A stretch of DNA of 64,000 nucleotides, taken from Rikenellaceae bacterium. Lineage in GTDB: Bacteria > Bacteroidota > Bacteroidia > Bacteroidales > Rikenellaceae. Of the stretch, positions 26,254 through 35,277 are shown one piece after another. Each line of letters opens with the position of its first letter. Positions within the stretch are counted from its first letter, which is position 1. The stretch lies in contig SUZG01000008.1 in NCBI GenBank assembly GCA_015060015.1, forward strand, positions 37,439 to 101,438. Direction: 5' to 3'. The notes below the pieces were generated by a model. That model searched no databases. It worked only from the letters and a program-made list of their open reading frames with translations, and was not told where the DNA came from. Made by a program: the position numbers and the translations under genes.

Positions 26254-26883
26254 TTAATCTTTTACGTGGGTTAGAGAATCGCTGTCGTCGGTGTGAATCT
26301 GGTGGTCCACCTTGGTCATAAACATACCGAGCATCAATACCGAAATAAGGATATCGAGCATAATGGCGGTGTTAATCAGGATGGGCATCTCAACGCCGAT
26401 GGCCATAGAGAAGAGGAATACTCCGTTCTCGATTACAAGGAAGCCGACCATGTGGGTAAAGATGCGTGAACGCAATACGATGAGTATCAGACCACTCAAC
26501 AGGGCATACAGAGCCACTCCGAAGAATATCATATGTGTCGAGGAGTCGGCTACGAAATATGTCGTAACAGCACTTATGCCCAACGCTATAAGCGAGAGCA
26601 TCAGCGAATTGAACTGCGAGCTGCCCGAAGAGCTTACTCGGTTGATTTTGGTCTGCTTGATAACCCTCATCAGGATAGCGGGAACAATCAACGCCTTGAA
26701 GATAAGCGTCTCGGTGATGATGAACGAGAGCTCGACCCAGTCAAGCGTATGCAGTCGCAACAGAGCAATGCCCAGCAATATCCAGCCCTGGAAGGCGATT
26801 ATCGAGGCGTAGTTGCGAAATCTCTCGACTATCGACAGATAGATAAGTGTGATGATGTATAGTATAATGAGTGATAGTAACAT
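26254..26883 (-). CDS. hyfE: Membrane subunit HyfE-like (NuoK-related)
   Basis: The 209-residue protein has six or seven hydrophobic segments. The C-terminal half resembles NuoK/MnhC, with the membrane glutamate in FLVIENGVFLFSMAIGVEMP and the terminal LDILISVLMLGMFM. In hydrogenase-4, HyfE joins the antiporter-like subunits to the rest of the membrane arm. The genes on either side lie 4-5 bases away, and order and spacing match hyf operons. Confidence 0.87.
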   Translation of the reverse strand: MLLSLIILYIITLIYLSIVERFRNYASIIAFQGWILLGIALLRLHTLDWVELSFIITETLIFKALIVPAILMRVIKQTKINRVSSSGSSQFNSLMLSLIALGISAVTTYFVADSSTHMIFFGVALYALLSGLILIVLRSRIFTHMVGFLVIENGVFLFSMAIGVEMPILINTAIMLDILISVLMLGMFMTKVDHQIHTDDSDSLTHVKD

Positions 26884-26887
26884 AGCC

Positions 26888-27802
26888 TTAAATATTGATG
26901 TTTAGTTGCAATAGATAACCTATGAAGAATATCAGGGCTGCAAGAGCCGATATCGTAACAACAAATGTCGTATTGCGTGAAAGTTTGTTGCGAGCCTGTG
27001 TCGATTCAACCACTCCCACCGACAGACCTGTAAGCAGTATGGCGAGTGGCACGGCAAACCACCAGTGGAAACAGCAGGTGGCGGCGATGGCATTGGCCGC
27101 AATCATCGAGAAGCAGGCCGTTTTCAGCCAGCCGGCAATCTGAATCATCGCAAGGTCCATACCGCAGTAGTCAAGACACATCACCTCGTGAATCATCGTA
27201 AGCTCAAGGTGTGTGCGAGGGTCATCCACCGGCACACGACCCGACTCGACGAAGGTAATCGTCACGAAGAGATATGCCACCAGGAACATCACGATAGTAT
27301 AGTGCAGATCAAACGTCTGCTCGTGTTCGAAGATGTCGGCCAGTGAGGTGTAGCCGCAGAACATAGCCAGCGTGGCGAAACCCATCAGCAGGGCCGGCTC
27401 GATGAGTGCTCCATAGAGAGCCTCGCGTGCCGCACCCATACCTTCAAACGAGCTTCCCGTATCCATAGCGGCGAGGATGATGGCTACGCGTGCCAATGCC
27501 AGCGTATAGGCCAGGCAGATGATATCGCCCTCAAACGAGATAACGGGGTAGAGGTCGGCGACGGGAATCATCAGTATAGCCACAATGGCCGCAGCGAGAT
27601 ATACGGCAGGAGCCACGCGGAAGAGTATAGTTGTCGTGTGCGAATAGACCGAATCCTTACGCAACAGCAATCTCACGTTGTAGATATGCTGGAAGAATGG
27701 CAATCCCTTGCGACCCGCCATTACGGCACGGGTGCGGTTGATGACACCCGTAATCGAGAGTGCCACAACAATCATAAGCAGTGTGTTGAGTAGTATTGCC
27801 AT
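26888..27802 (-). CDS. hyfC: Membrane anchor subunit HyfC/HycD-like (NuoH-related)
   Basis: The 304-residue protein has about eight membrane segments and the family signature FVESGRVPVDDPRTHLELTM, which faces the redox subunits in complex I and group 4 hydrogenases. Another conserved cytoplasmic piece is FFQHIYNVRLLLRKD. The NuoH family links the quinone/hydrogenase module to the proton pumps. Retention of the acidic loop suggests it still docks the large and small subunits even though these lack most metal centres. Confidence 0.91.
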   Translation of the reverse strand: MAILLNTLLMIVVALSITGVINRTRAVMAGRKGLPFFQHIYNVRLLLRKDSVYSHTTTILFRVAPAVYLAAAIVAILMIPVADLYPVISFEGDIICLAYTLALARVAIILAAMDTGSSFEGMGAAREALYGALIEPALLMGFATLAMFCGYTSLADIFEHEQTFDLHYTIVMFLVAYLFVTITFVESGRVPVDDPRTHLELTMIHEVMCLDYCGMDLAMIQIAGWLKTACFSMIAANAIAATCCFHWWFAVPLAILLTGLSVGVVESTQARNKLSRNTTFVVTISALAALIFFIGYLLQLNINI

Positions 27803-27804
27803 AG

Positions 27805-29793
27805 TTAGATGATGTTAAGGATTGAGAGTAGGAATATTGCCACGAGGAATATCAACGCAAAGAGTATGTAGTGGTTGATTTTTCCCGTACGCAGACGCAT
27901 AATGCGTTTGTTTATCTGTCGCAGCATCTCCATCCACCACGCCGAGAAGAGCCTGTCGACCTTATCCTTGTGACGGATGTTGTAGTTGTGGGCCGATGGG
28001 AATATCTCACTCTTGCCCACAGCACGACCCTCGACGGTGTTCTGCGTGAGTGATGTGGCGATAGATTCCAGACCTTCGGCAAAAGACTCGCCCGTATATT
28101 GCATACGGATATTTGGCGAAGTGAAGCCACAGCCCCACGTCGGGCCCTGCTCCACCGTACGACTGCTCTGCTTACGCTGTTTCCAGAGGTAGAGCAGTGT
28201 AGTGAGGATAATCAGCGTCAGTGCCACCAGCGATATGCTCACCAGCGTAGAGCCCGTCAGCGAGTTGATGACTGGCTTGGCTGCCAGCGTGAACTGCATA
28301 GCGACCCTCTCGGTGATGCCAATAGCGAATTGAGGCACAATACCTATGAACAGGATACCTGCAACGGGTATAACCATGGCGGCAATGCGATAGCCATCCA
28401 CCTCGGTAGCCTCGGCGACGTGGTGGTCGCGAGGTGAGCCGAGAAAGACCACGCTGTATAGTTTGCTGAACGCCAGCACTACGATACCTCCGATAAGAGC
28501 CAGCGACAGCAAAGCACCGGCTGCGGCGAGGGTGCTCACGCCGTCACGCACGCTGTTGAAAATTCCGAGATATATCAAAAACTCGCCTATAAAACCATTC
28601 AGTGGCGGCAAGGCACATATTGCTACCGTGGCGATAAGGAAGAGAACAGCCGTCACGGGCATACTCTTTGCCACGCCTCCAAAGCGGTCGAGCAGCGTGG
28701 TGTGCATCTGCGAGTAGAGGTTACCGGCACCGAAGAAGAGCAGCGACTTGAACAGCGAGTGGTTGAAGATGTGCATCAGCGTACCGCACAAGGCCAATGT
28801 GGCAACCATAGAGTTGCCGGCGGCCTGTCCAAGTGTGGCAACACCCAGACCGATGAATATGACGCCTATGTTCTCGATGCTCGAATATGCGAGTATTCGT
28901 TTTACGTCGTTCTGTATAGCGGCCAGAATAACACCCCAAAGACCCGTTACGATGCCGACGAGCAGTACGATGATGCCGACGGCATGCAAGTCTGCCGAGG
29001 CTGTGATATTCATCAGCACCCTCATAACGCCATACACACCCGTCTTAATCATCACACCCGACATAATGGCCGAGACGTGAGAGGGTGCTGCGGGGTGAGC
29101 CTCCGGAAGCCATACGTGCATAGGGAAAAGACCCGCCTTCATACCAAATCCCAGAAGGAAGAGAACGAATATCAGCAGCGTCTTGCCCTGTGCAAAGCAT
29201 AATGGCAGGTCGGCGAAGTTTGCCGAGCCGCAGATGGCGTGCGAGGTGGCGAAGCCTGCAACGAGGAGTATGAAACCTATGTGCATCATCACCAGATAGG
29301 CAAGTGCCGCACGCATAACCTCTGCCCGCTGGGCATCAAACAGAATGAGCAGGAACGAGGCTATGGTCATAAACTCCCACGCGAGCAGGAACGAGAAACC
29401 TCCGCTTGATACCACGACCATCATCATCGACAGGACCATCACAACCAGCGAGAAGTAGTGCAGCGAGATGTGTGCCGATGATTTTTTGTTGAGGTAATGC
29501 TCCAGATAGCCACGCGAATAGAGGGTGGTGGCTATGCCCGCTATGCTGATAACAATCAGCATAAAGGCTGACAGCGGGTCGATTGCAAGCGTCTCTGCTC
29601 CGAAGAGGGGCGACTGCATAGCGACAATCATCACATCTCTGCCTCCCAGCAGAACGCCTGCGGCGGGTATGACACCTGCTATGGCGATAATACCCACAGC
29701 ACCGAGAGCCATCCAGACCTTTAAGCGTAGTGGGGCAGAGAATATGACAGCTGCCAAAATTGCCAACGCAATTAAAAGATAGAGATAGAACAT
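27805..29793 (-). CDS. hyfB: Proton-channel subunit HyfB-like (NuoL/MrpA-related)
   Basis: The 662-residue membrane protein is the first gene of the cluster. It has about 14-16 hydrophobic segments and family ion-path motifs: Glu in LLAWEFMTIASFLL, Lys in GFGMKAGLFPMHVWLPEAHPAAPSHV and Lys in FNHSLFKSLLFFGAG. A soluble loop near residue 560 (EQGPTWGCGFTSPNIRMQYT) is also found in HyfB and FpoL-type proteins. The start lies 124 bases after the rsmE stop, behind a tandem repeat. It probably moves protons or sodium ions across the inner membrane. Confidence 0.92.
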   Translation of the reverse strand: MFYLYLLIALAILAAVIFSAPLRLKVWMALGAVGIIAIAGVIPAAGVLLGGRDVMIVAMQSPLFGAETLAIDPLSAFMLIVISIAGIATTLYSRGYLEHYLNKKSSAHISLHYFSLVVMVLSMMMVVVSSGGFSFLLAWEFMTIASFLLILFDAQRAEVMRAALAYLVMMHIGFILLVAGFATSHAICGSANFADLPLCFAQGKTLLIFVLFLLGFGMKAGLFPMHVWLPEAHPAAPSHVSAIMSGVMIKTGVYGVMRVLMNITASADLHAVGIIVLLVGIVTGLWGVILAAIQNDVKRILAYSSIENIGVIFIGLGVATLGQAAGNSMVATLALCGTLMHIFNHSLFKSLLFFGAGNLYSQMHTTLLDRFGGVAKSMPVTAVLFLIATVAICALPPLNGFIGEFLIYLGIFNSVRDGVSTLAAAGALLSLALIGGIVVLAFSKLYSVVFLGSPRDHHVAEATEVDGYRIAAMVIPVAGILFIGIVPQFAIGITERVAMQFTLAAKPVINSLTGSTLVSISLVALTLIILTTLLYLWKQRKQSSRTVEQGPTWGCGFTSPNIRMQYTGESFAEGLESIATSLTQNTVEGRAVGKSEIFPSAHNYNIRHKDKVDRLFSAWWMEMLRQINKRIMRLRTGKINHYILFALIFLVAIFLLSILNII

Positions 29794-29825
29794 TTTGTAT
29801 TAAATCTGTTATTACTTCGTTTTTC

Positions 29826-29906
29826 GTTTGTCTTCCGTTTGTCTTCCGTTTGTCTTCCGTTTGCCTTCCGACTTTGCCTTCCGACTTTGCCTTCCGTTTT
29901 CCTTCC
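29826..29906 (-). repeat. 11-13-bp tandem repeat in the leader of the hyf-like operon
   Basis: Three exact copies of GTTTGTCTTCC (29826-29858) are followed by GTTTGCCTTCC, two copies of GACTTTGCCTTCC and GTTTTCCTTCC. On the minus strand, that of the genes, this is a purine-rich GGAAGACAAAC array between the rsmE stop and the first hyf-like start. It has no long ORF and no hairpin. Confidence 0.9.
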
Positions 29907-29917
29907 GACTCTTCGAC

Positions 29918-30643
29918 CTATTTGTCGGTGTTGCATACGGCTGTCATCACCGTAGCCACGACCGCAGCGGTCTCTGTGCGAAGACGCTGCTGACCGAGTG
30001 TTATAGGCTGGAATCCGTTTTCGAGTGCAAAATTAATCTCTTCGGGCGAAAAATCGCCTTCGGGGCCTATTAAAATCAAAATATTTTCAGTTTTTTTAAT
30101 AATTGACGGCAAATAGAGTCGTTTGAACCCCTTTTCGTCGAACGATGAGTCGCAGTGTGCGATGAATTTCTGACCGCTGAACTCCGCCGCGATAAGTTTT
30201 TTCAGCGGTGTCAGCTCGTCAAGTGTGGGGTGGTATGCCTTCAACGACTGCTTTACGGCCGAGGTGATGACACGCAGTTCGCGGTCGTGCTTGATGATGC
30301 GTCTTTCGCTGTGGTCGCACACGATTGGCACAAAGCGTGTTACTCCCACCTCGGTTGCCTTCTCTAAAAACCACTCAAACCGTTCGATATTCTTGGTCGG
30401 AGCAACGGCCATTGTCAGCTCGTAGGGCATCTTCTCGAACTCCTCGGTGGTCTGGATAACCTCAATCTGGCAACGACGTGCATCGGCGACAGTGATGCGG
30501 CACAGGTGCATATTGCCCTTGCCATCGGTCAGGTGCAGCGTGTCACCCACGCCCAGACGCAGAACTTTTATACAATGCTTTGACTCCTCCTCGCAAAGCG
30601 TGTAGTGCGGAGGAGTGATATCAGGTGCGTAAAATAGTTGCAT
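29918..30643 (-). CDS. rsmE: 16S rRNA (uracil-1498-N3)-methyltransferase
   Basis: RsmE methylates U1498 of 16S rRNA in the decoding region, using S-adenosylmethionine. From the ATG at 30643 the protein begins MQLFYAPDITPPHYTL and has 241 residues, the usual size. It has an N-terminal PUA-like domain and the SPOUT knot motifs ILILIGPEGDFSPEEINFA and PITLGQQRLRTETAAV. The longer frame starting at 30793 would add 50 residues that cross the promoter palindrome and do not belong to the family. Confidence 0.94.
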   Translation of the reverse strand: MQLFYAPDITPPHYTLCEEESKHCIKVLRLGVGDTLHLTDGKGNMHLCRITVADARRCQIEVIQTTEEFEKMPYELTMAVAPTKNIERFEWFLEKATEVGVTRFVPIVCDHSERRIIKHDRELRVITSAVKQSLKAYHPTLDELTPLKKLIAAEFSGQKFIAHCDSSFDEKGFKRLYLPSIIKKTENILILIGPEGDFSPEEINFALENGFQPITLGQQRLRTETAAVVATVMTAVCNTDK

Positions 30644-30658
30644 AAATTTGTGGTATGT

Positions 30659-30678
30659 ATTATCTTTGCAAAGATAAT
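30659..30678. promoter_or_regulatory. Perfect 20-bp palindrome holding two divergent -7 elements
   Basis: ATTATCTTTG followed directly by CAAAGATAAT is a perfect palindrome. Each half contains TATCTTTG, the Bacteroidetes -7 element: 30661-30668 on the plus strand for the M3 peptidase gene and 30676-30669 on the minus strand for rsmE. The two promoters therefore abut and polymerase can probably use only one at a time. Confidence 0.65.
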
Positions 30679-30728
30679 TATTAAATATAAGTATTGAAAG
30701 GCGATAGACTAAATTTAATTGAAAAACT

Positions 30729-32954
30729 ATGAAATATCTATTTTCGTTGGTTGTGTCGGTTTTGTTGCTGCTGGGCGTGGGTAGTTGCCGCAAGGCGAAG
30801 AGTATAGCCGAAAACCCATTTTTCGAGGAGCAGTGGGATACTCCCTATGGAATACCTCCGTTTGACAGAATTGACATTGCTCACTTCAAGCCCGCTTTCG
30901 AGGAGGGTATGGCTCTGCATAAGGCCGAGATTGACAGCATAGTGGCATCGGCCGAGGCTCCGACCTTTGATAATGTTATTCTTGCCTACGATAATTCAGG
31001 CCTGATGCTCTCTCGCGTGGAGAGGGTGTTCGACCTTCTCAATTCGGCTCATACATCAGACAAGATGCAGGCTCTCTCGGCCGAGATTATGCCGCTTCTG
31101 TCGTCACACCGTGACGCTATTGCGATGAACGACGGCCTCTTTGCGAAGGTTAAGTCGGTTTACGATAATCGCAAGGCTATGAAACTCACTCCCGAACAGA
31201 ACCGCCTTACGGAGCTGCTTTACGAGAGCTTCGTGCGTTCAGGTGCACTGCTTGCGGAGGATGGCAAGGCTCGTTTGAAGGAGATAAACGAGAGATTGTC
31301 GGCTCTGAGTGTCAGCTTTGCGAAGAATCTGCTGGCCGAGACAAACAACTACATTCTTGAGGTGCCAAAGTCAAAGTTGCAGGGTGTTCCCTACTCGGTA
31401 AGAGATGCCGCAGCCGAGCAGGCGAAGGAGATGGAAAAGAAAGATTATGTCTTTACGCTTCACTCGCCGAGTATGTTGCCGCTGCTGACCTATTCGGATA
31501 ATCGCGACTTGCGTGAGGCTATCTACAAGGCCTATATCTCGCGAGGCGACAATGGTAACGAATACGACAATAACGCTATCATCGAGGAGATTGTGTCGTT
31601 GCGTTGCGAGAAGGCTAAACTGCTTGGCTATGAGTCGTTTGCCCACTATGTAACGTCGCAGCAGATGGCCGGTAAGCCGGAGGCTGTCTATGAGTTGCTG
31701 GAGGGTATATGGACTCCTGCTCTTGCGACGGCAAAGGGCGAGTTGGAGAGAATGGAGAAGCTCTTCAAGGAGTCGGCCGGCGAGGGCGAGACTTTCGAGG
31801 CGTGGGACTGGTGGTATTATGCCGAGAAGGTGCGTCAGCGTGACTATCATCTGGAGGAGGCCGATGTGAGGGATTACCTCTCGCTGGAGAATGTCAAGGG
31901 TGGAGTCTTCTTCCTTGCCAACCGTCTGTATGGCATCACTTTCCGACCTATCTCGGTGCCTCTCTATCACGAGGAGTGCGAGGCTTACGAGGTGCTGGAC
32001 AGCGATGAGGAGCCTTTGGGACTCTTGTATTTCGACTTCCACCCCAGAGCCAGCAAGCGTGGTGGTGCGTGGTGTGGCACATATTCTCCGCAATACTACA
32101 AGGAGGGCAAGCGAGTGCCGCCCGTTGTGACCGTTGTCTGCAACTTCACCCGTCCTACCGACTCGCAGCCGGCTCTTCTGTCTATTGACGAGACGGAGAC
32201 CCTGTTCCACGAGTTCGGACACGCCCTGCATGTTCTCTTTGCCGAGGTTAAGTATCGCGGATTGTCGGAGGTTGAGGGCGATTTCGTTGAGCTGCCTTCG
32301 CAGATTATGGAGAATTGGGCCTTCTCTCGCGAGATGTTGAAGATATATGCCGTACATTATCGTAACTCGGAGGTTATGCCCGACTCGATGATTGAGAAGA
32401 TTCGTCGTGCATCGAAGTTCAATGAGGGCTTTGCCACTACCGAGCTGGTTGCTGCAGCTCTGTCCGACCTCGATATCCACTCGTTGAAGAGTACCGAAAA
32501 TCTGGATATCGCAGCATTTCAGGATAGTGTGCTTGTCGGGAAACGAGGCCTTATTCCGCAGATTGCACCGCGTTACCGTTACACCTACTTCAACCACATC
32601 TTCAATGGCGGATACTCGTCGGGCTACTACTTCTACATCTGGGCCGAGGTACTCGATAAGGATGCTTTTGAGGCCTTTGTGGAGAGTGGCAACCTCTTCA
32701 ATACCGATATTGCGGCAGCTTTCCGTAAGGAGATACTCTCAAAGGGCGGAATGCGTCGCGGTATGGATATGTATCGTGCCTTCCGAGGCAAGAATCCCGA
32801 CAAGGAGGCTCTTCTGCGGGCTCGCGGATTTATTGAGGAGGAAGAGGCTGTCGAGCAGGAGCTGCCGGAGATAGAGGTCGGCCGTGTAGATACACGCGAG
32901 CAGGCTCGTCAGCGTGCCGAGAAGTCGCGTCGTGAACGCCAGTCAGGAAAGTAA
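30729..32954 (+). CDS. dcp: M3-family metallopeptidase (Dcp-like), lipoprotein, copy 1
   Basis: The 741-residue protein has a lipobox (LLGVGSC) and an M3 peptidase body. The zinc site HEFGH has its histidines at 494 and 498 and Glu495, and a further Glu lies downstream in the region of FVELPSQIMENW. M3 dipeptidyl carboxypeptidases remove C-terminal dipeptides from oligopeptides in the periplasm. The C-terminus has a basic, low-complexity tail (EQARQRAEKSRRERQ) absent from the second copy. The paralog follows 35 bases later. Confidence 0.92.
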   Translation: MKYLFSLVVSVLLLLGVGSCRKAKSIAENPFFEEQWDTPYGIPPFDRIDIAHFKPAFEEGMALHKAEIDSIVASAEAPTFDNVILAYDNSGLMLSRVERVFDLLNSAHTSDKMQALSAEIMPLLSSHRDAIAMNDGLFAKVKSVYDNRKAMKLTPEQNRLTELLYESFVRSGALLAEDGKARLKEINERLSALSVSFAKNLLAETNNYILEVPKSKLQGVPYSVRDAAAEQAKEMEKKDYVFTLHSPSMLPLLTYSDNRDLREAIYKAYISRGDNGNEYDNNAIIEEIVSLRCEKAKLLGYESFAHYVTSQQMAGKPEAVYELLEGIWTPALATAKGELERMEKLFKESAGEGETFEAWDWWYYAEKVRQRDYHLEEADVRDYLSLENVKGGVFFLANRLYGITFRPISVPLYHEECEAYEVLDSDEEPLGLLYFDFHPRASKRGGAWCGTYSPQYYKEGKRVPPVVTVVCNFTRPTDSQPALLSIDETETLFHEFGHALHVLFAEVKYRGLSEVEGDFVELPSQIMENWAFSREMLKIYAVHYRNSEVMPDSMIEKIRRASKFNEGFATTELVAAALSDLDIHSLKSTENLDIAAFQDSVLVGKRGLIPQIAPRYRYTYFNHIFNGGYSSGYYFYIWAEVLDKDAFEAFVESGNLFNTDIAAAFRKEILSKGGMRRGMDMYRAFRGKNPDKEALLRARGFIEEEEAVEQELPEIEVGRVDTREQARQRAEKSRRERQSGK

Positions 32955-32989
32955 GTCAAGAAAGAGATAGAATCCAAATTGAAGAAACT

Positions 32990-35101
32990 ATGAAAAAACT
33001 TTTATTTATTATGTCATTCAGTGCTTTGGTTGCTTCTTGCGGCAACGATATGCCTGTCGTAGAGCTCCCCGAGATTGATACGACAAATCCTCTGTTGGCA
33101 GAGTGGGACACTCCCTATGCCACACCCCCGTTTGATAAGATTAAGATTACCGACTACGAGCCGGCTATCGAGACCGCTATTGCTGTGTCGCGTGCCGAGG
33201 TGGATGCCATCATCAACAATCCCGCCAAGCCATCGTTTGCCAATACCATCGAGGCCTTGGAACGTCAGGGCGAGTTGCTGGGTCGTATTCTGGGCGTATT
33301 CTTCAATCTTCGCGAGGCCGACACCTCTGACGAGATGGACGCCATCGCGTTGCGTATTCAGCCCAAGCTGACCGAGTTGAGCAACGATGTGTCGCTGAAT
33401 CCGCAGCTCTTTGAACGCGTGAAGGCTGTCTATGAGGGTTCGCAGCTCTTCCTCTCGAAGGACGAGAAGAAGTTGCTGGAGGATACCTACAAGAGTTTCT
33501 CTCGTTCGGGTGCAGCCCTCAACGATGAGGATAAGGCGTTGTATCGCCAATATACAGCCGAACTGTCGGAGGCTACATTGCTCTTTGCACAGAACTCTCT
33601 GTCTGCGACAAATGCCTTCTCGATTAACATTACCGACGAGAAGCAGGTTGCCGAGTTGCCCGCATTCGTAAAGGAGGGTCTGGCTGCCGAGGCGAAGGCT
33701 CGCGGCGAGCAGGGCTGGACGGTTACATTGCAGGCTCCGAGCTATGTGCCTTTTGTGACCTACTCTTCACAGCGTGACCTGAAAGAAAAGCTCTATCGTG
33801 CCTATAATACGCGTGCCTATGGCGGCGAGTTTGATAATGTGGAGCTGGTTAAGCGTATCGCTACACTGCGTATGAATATTGCCAAGCTGCTGGGCTACAA
33901 CACCTATGCCGACTATGTGTTGGAGGAGGCTATGGCACAGAGCTCATCGACCGTTACGTCGTTCCTTGCCGAGTTGCGTGACAAGACCATCGAGTATGGC
34001 CATAAGGACTACGCAATGATTAACGAGTATGCCAAGACAATCGGTCATCAGGGCGATGTGATGCCTTGGGACTGGGCATACTATTCAGAGAAGTACAAGA
34101 ACGAGAAGTATGCTATCAACGACGAGCAGGTTAAGCCCTATTTGAAGCTCGATAACGTAATCAAGGGTGTCTTTATGGTTGCCGAGAAGCTCTACGGCTT
34201 GCAGTTTGTTGCCAATAACGAGATTGCGGTATATCACCCCGACGTTACAGCCTACGAGGTTAAGGACGCTGACGGCAAGTTCCTCTCGGTGTTGTATCTC
34301 GACTTCTTCCCCCGTGCATCAAAGCGTAGCGGTGCGTGGATGACCGAGTTCCGCGGTGCGAAGGTTGTCAATGGCGTTGAGACTCGTCCTCTGGTGTCGC
34401 TTGTGATGAACTTCACGAAGCCCACCGAGACCACTCCGTCACTGCTCACCTTTGACGAGCTTACCACATTCCTTCACGAGTTTGGCCACGCCCTTCACGG
34501 TATGCTGGCACAGGGTAAGTATGAGTCGTTGAACGGTACAAGCGTATATCGCGACTTCGTGGAGCTTCCCTCGCAGATTATGGAGAACTGGGCTACCGAG
34601 AAGGAGTATCTCGATATGTGGGCCGTACACTACCAGACCGGAGAGGCTATCCCTGCCGAACTGGTTGAGAAGATTGTTGCTGCGAAGAACTATCTGGCTG
34701 CATACAGCAACCTGCGTCAGCTCTCATTCGGTATGAGTGATATGGCTTGGCACACTCTCTCAGAGCCTTTCGAGGGCGATGTTGAGGCTTTCGAACGCGA
34801 GGCTATGTCATCTGTTCAGATTACTCCCGTTGTGGAGGGTACTGCGTTGAGTACATCGTTCAACCATATCTTTGCCGGCGGCTATGCTGCGGGTTACTAT
34901 GGCTATAAGTGGGCCGAGGTGCTGGCGGCCGATGCCTTCTCTCTCTTTGCCGAGAAGGGTATCTTCGATGCTGCGACAGCGTCGTCGTTCCGTCATCTGC
35001 TGGAGCAGGGTGGCCAGCGTCATCCTATGGATATCTATGTGGAGTTCCGCGGCCACGAGCCACAGGTTGATGCACTTATCAAGTCGATGAATCTGCAATA
35101 A
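32990..35101 (+). CDS. dcp: M3-family metallopeptidase (Dcp-like), lipoprotein, copy 2
   Basis: The 703-residue paralog of the preceding gene has a lipobox at ALVASCG and the zinc motif HEFGH with His496, Glu497 and His500. The third metal ligand region FVELPSQIMENW is also present. The two proteins share the WDTPYxxPPFDKI start of the mature domain and align throughout, so they came from a tandem duplication that has since diverged. Its last bases (ATGAATCTGCAATAAG) recur at 36714-36729, beyond an AT-rich insert. Confidence 0.93.
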   Translation: MKKLLFIMSFSALVASCGNDMPVVELPEIDTTNPLLAEWDTPYATPPFDKIKITDYEPAIETAIAVSRAEVDAIINNPAKPSFANTIEALERQGELLGRILGVFFNLREADTSDEMDAIALRIQPKLTELSNDVSLNPQLFERVKAVYEGSQLFLSKDEKKLLEDTYKSFSRSGAALNDEDKALYRQYTAELSEATLLFAQNSLSATNAFSINITDEKQVAELPAFVKEGLAAEAKARGEQGWTVTLQAPSYVPFVTYSSQRDLKEKLYRAYNTRAYGGEFDNVELVKRIATLRMNIAKLLGYNTYADYVLEEAMAQSSSTVTSFLAELRDKTIEYGHKDYAMINEYAKTIGHQGDVMPWDWAYYSEKYKNEKYAINDEQVKPYLKLDNVIKGVFMVAEKLYGLQFVANNEIAVYHPDVTAYEVKDADGKFLSVLYLDFFPRASKRSGAWMTEFRGAKVVNGVETRPLVSLVMNFTKPTETTPSLLTFDELTTFLHEFGHALHGMLAQGKYESLNGTSVYRDFVELPSQIMENWATEKEYLDMWAVHYQTGEAIPAELVEKIVAAKNYLAAYSNLRQLSFGMSDMAWHTLSEPFEGDVEAFEREAMSSVQITPVVEGTALSTSFNHIFAGGYAAGYYGYKWAEVLAADAFSLFAEKGIFDAATASSFRHLLEQGGQRHPMDIYVEFRGHEPQVDALIKSMNLQ

Positions 35102-35102
35102 G
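35087..35102 (+). repeat. Left 16-bp direct repeat at the 3' end of dcp copy 2
   Basis: ATGAATCTGCAATAAG includes the dcp stop codon. An identical copy lies at 36714-36729, 1,627 bases downstream. Together they bound the AT-rich insert. Confidence 0.9.
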
Positions 35103-35147
35103 AGTATTTATAAAAGTTGTAATTACCTAATGTAATAATCGAAACTG

Positions 35148-35179
35148 TGTAGCTTTCAAATACATTTGATTTAGCTACA
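35148..35179. repeat. 32-bp imperfect inverted repeat near the left end of the insert
   Basis: TGTAGCT (35148-35154) pairs with AGCTACA (35173-35179), and inside them TCAAAT pairs with ATTTGA. It lies 45 bases inside the insert and could be a recombinase-binding site or simply an RNA hairpin. Confidence 0.6.
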
Positions 35180-35197
35180 GATAAATACACCTTCATA

Positions 35198-35237
35198 AAT
35201 TCGCCTCTTGCTATTAGCGGGAGACGAATTTTTTTTG
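35198..35237 (+). terminator. Terminator inside the insert, downstream of dcp copy 2
   Basis: AATTCGCCTC and GAGACGAATT pair with one mismatch, followed by eight T. It is the first terminator reached by transcripts leaving dcp copy 2. Confidence 0.75.
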
Positions 35238-35243
35238 TTCTAT

Positions 35244-35277
35244 CGAAACGATATTCTATAAGGTATTGTTCGTTTCG
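35244..35277. repeat. 8-bp inverted repeat with 18-base spacer
   Basis: CGAAACGA (35244-35251) and TCGTTTCG (35270-35277) are perfect inverted copies just after the terminator. This could be an operator or a recombination half-site; nothing else supports either. Confidence 0.5.

Noticed and set aside
22539..29793. Reading the cluster as an active hydrogenase-4 / formate hydrogenlyase
   Set aside because: The NiFe cysteines and the proximal-cluster cysteines are absent, and no formate dehydrogenase or hydrogenase maturation genes are in the window.
29918..30793. Longer form of RsmE starting at 30793
   Set aside because: The extra 50 residues would cross the divergent promoter palindrome and overlap the peptidase gene; the family begins at MQLFYAPD.
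30729..35101. Treating the two M3 peptidases as one interrupted gene
   Set aside because: Each has its own lipobox, complete zinc motif and full length; they are tandem paralogs.
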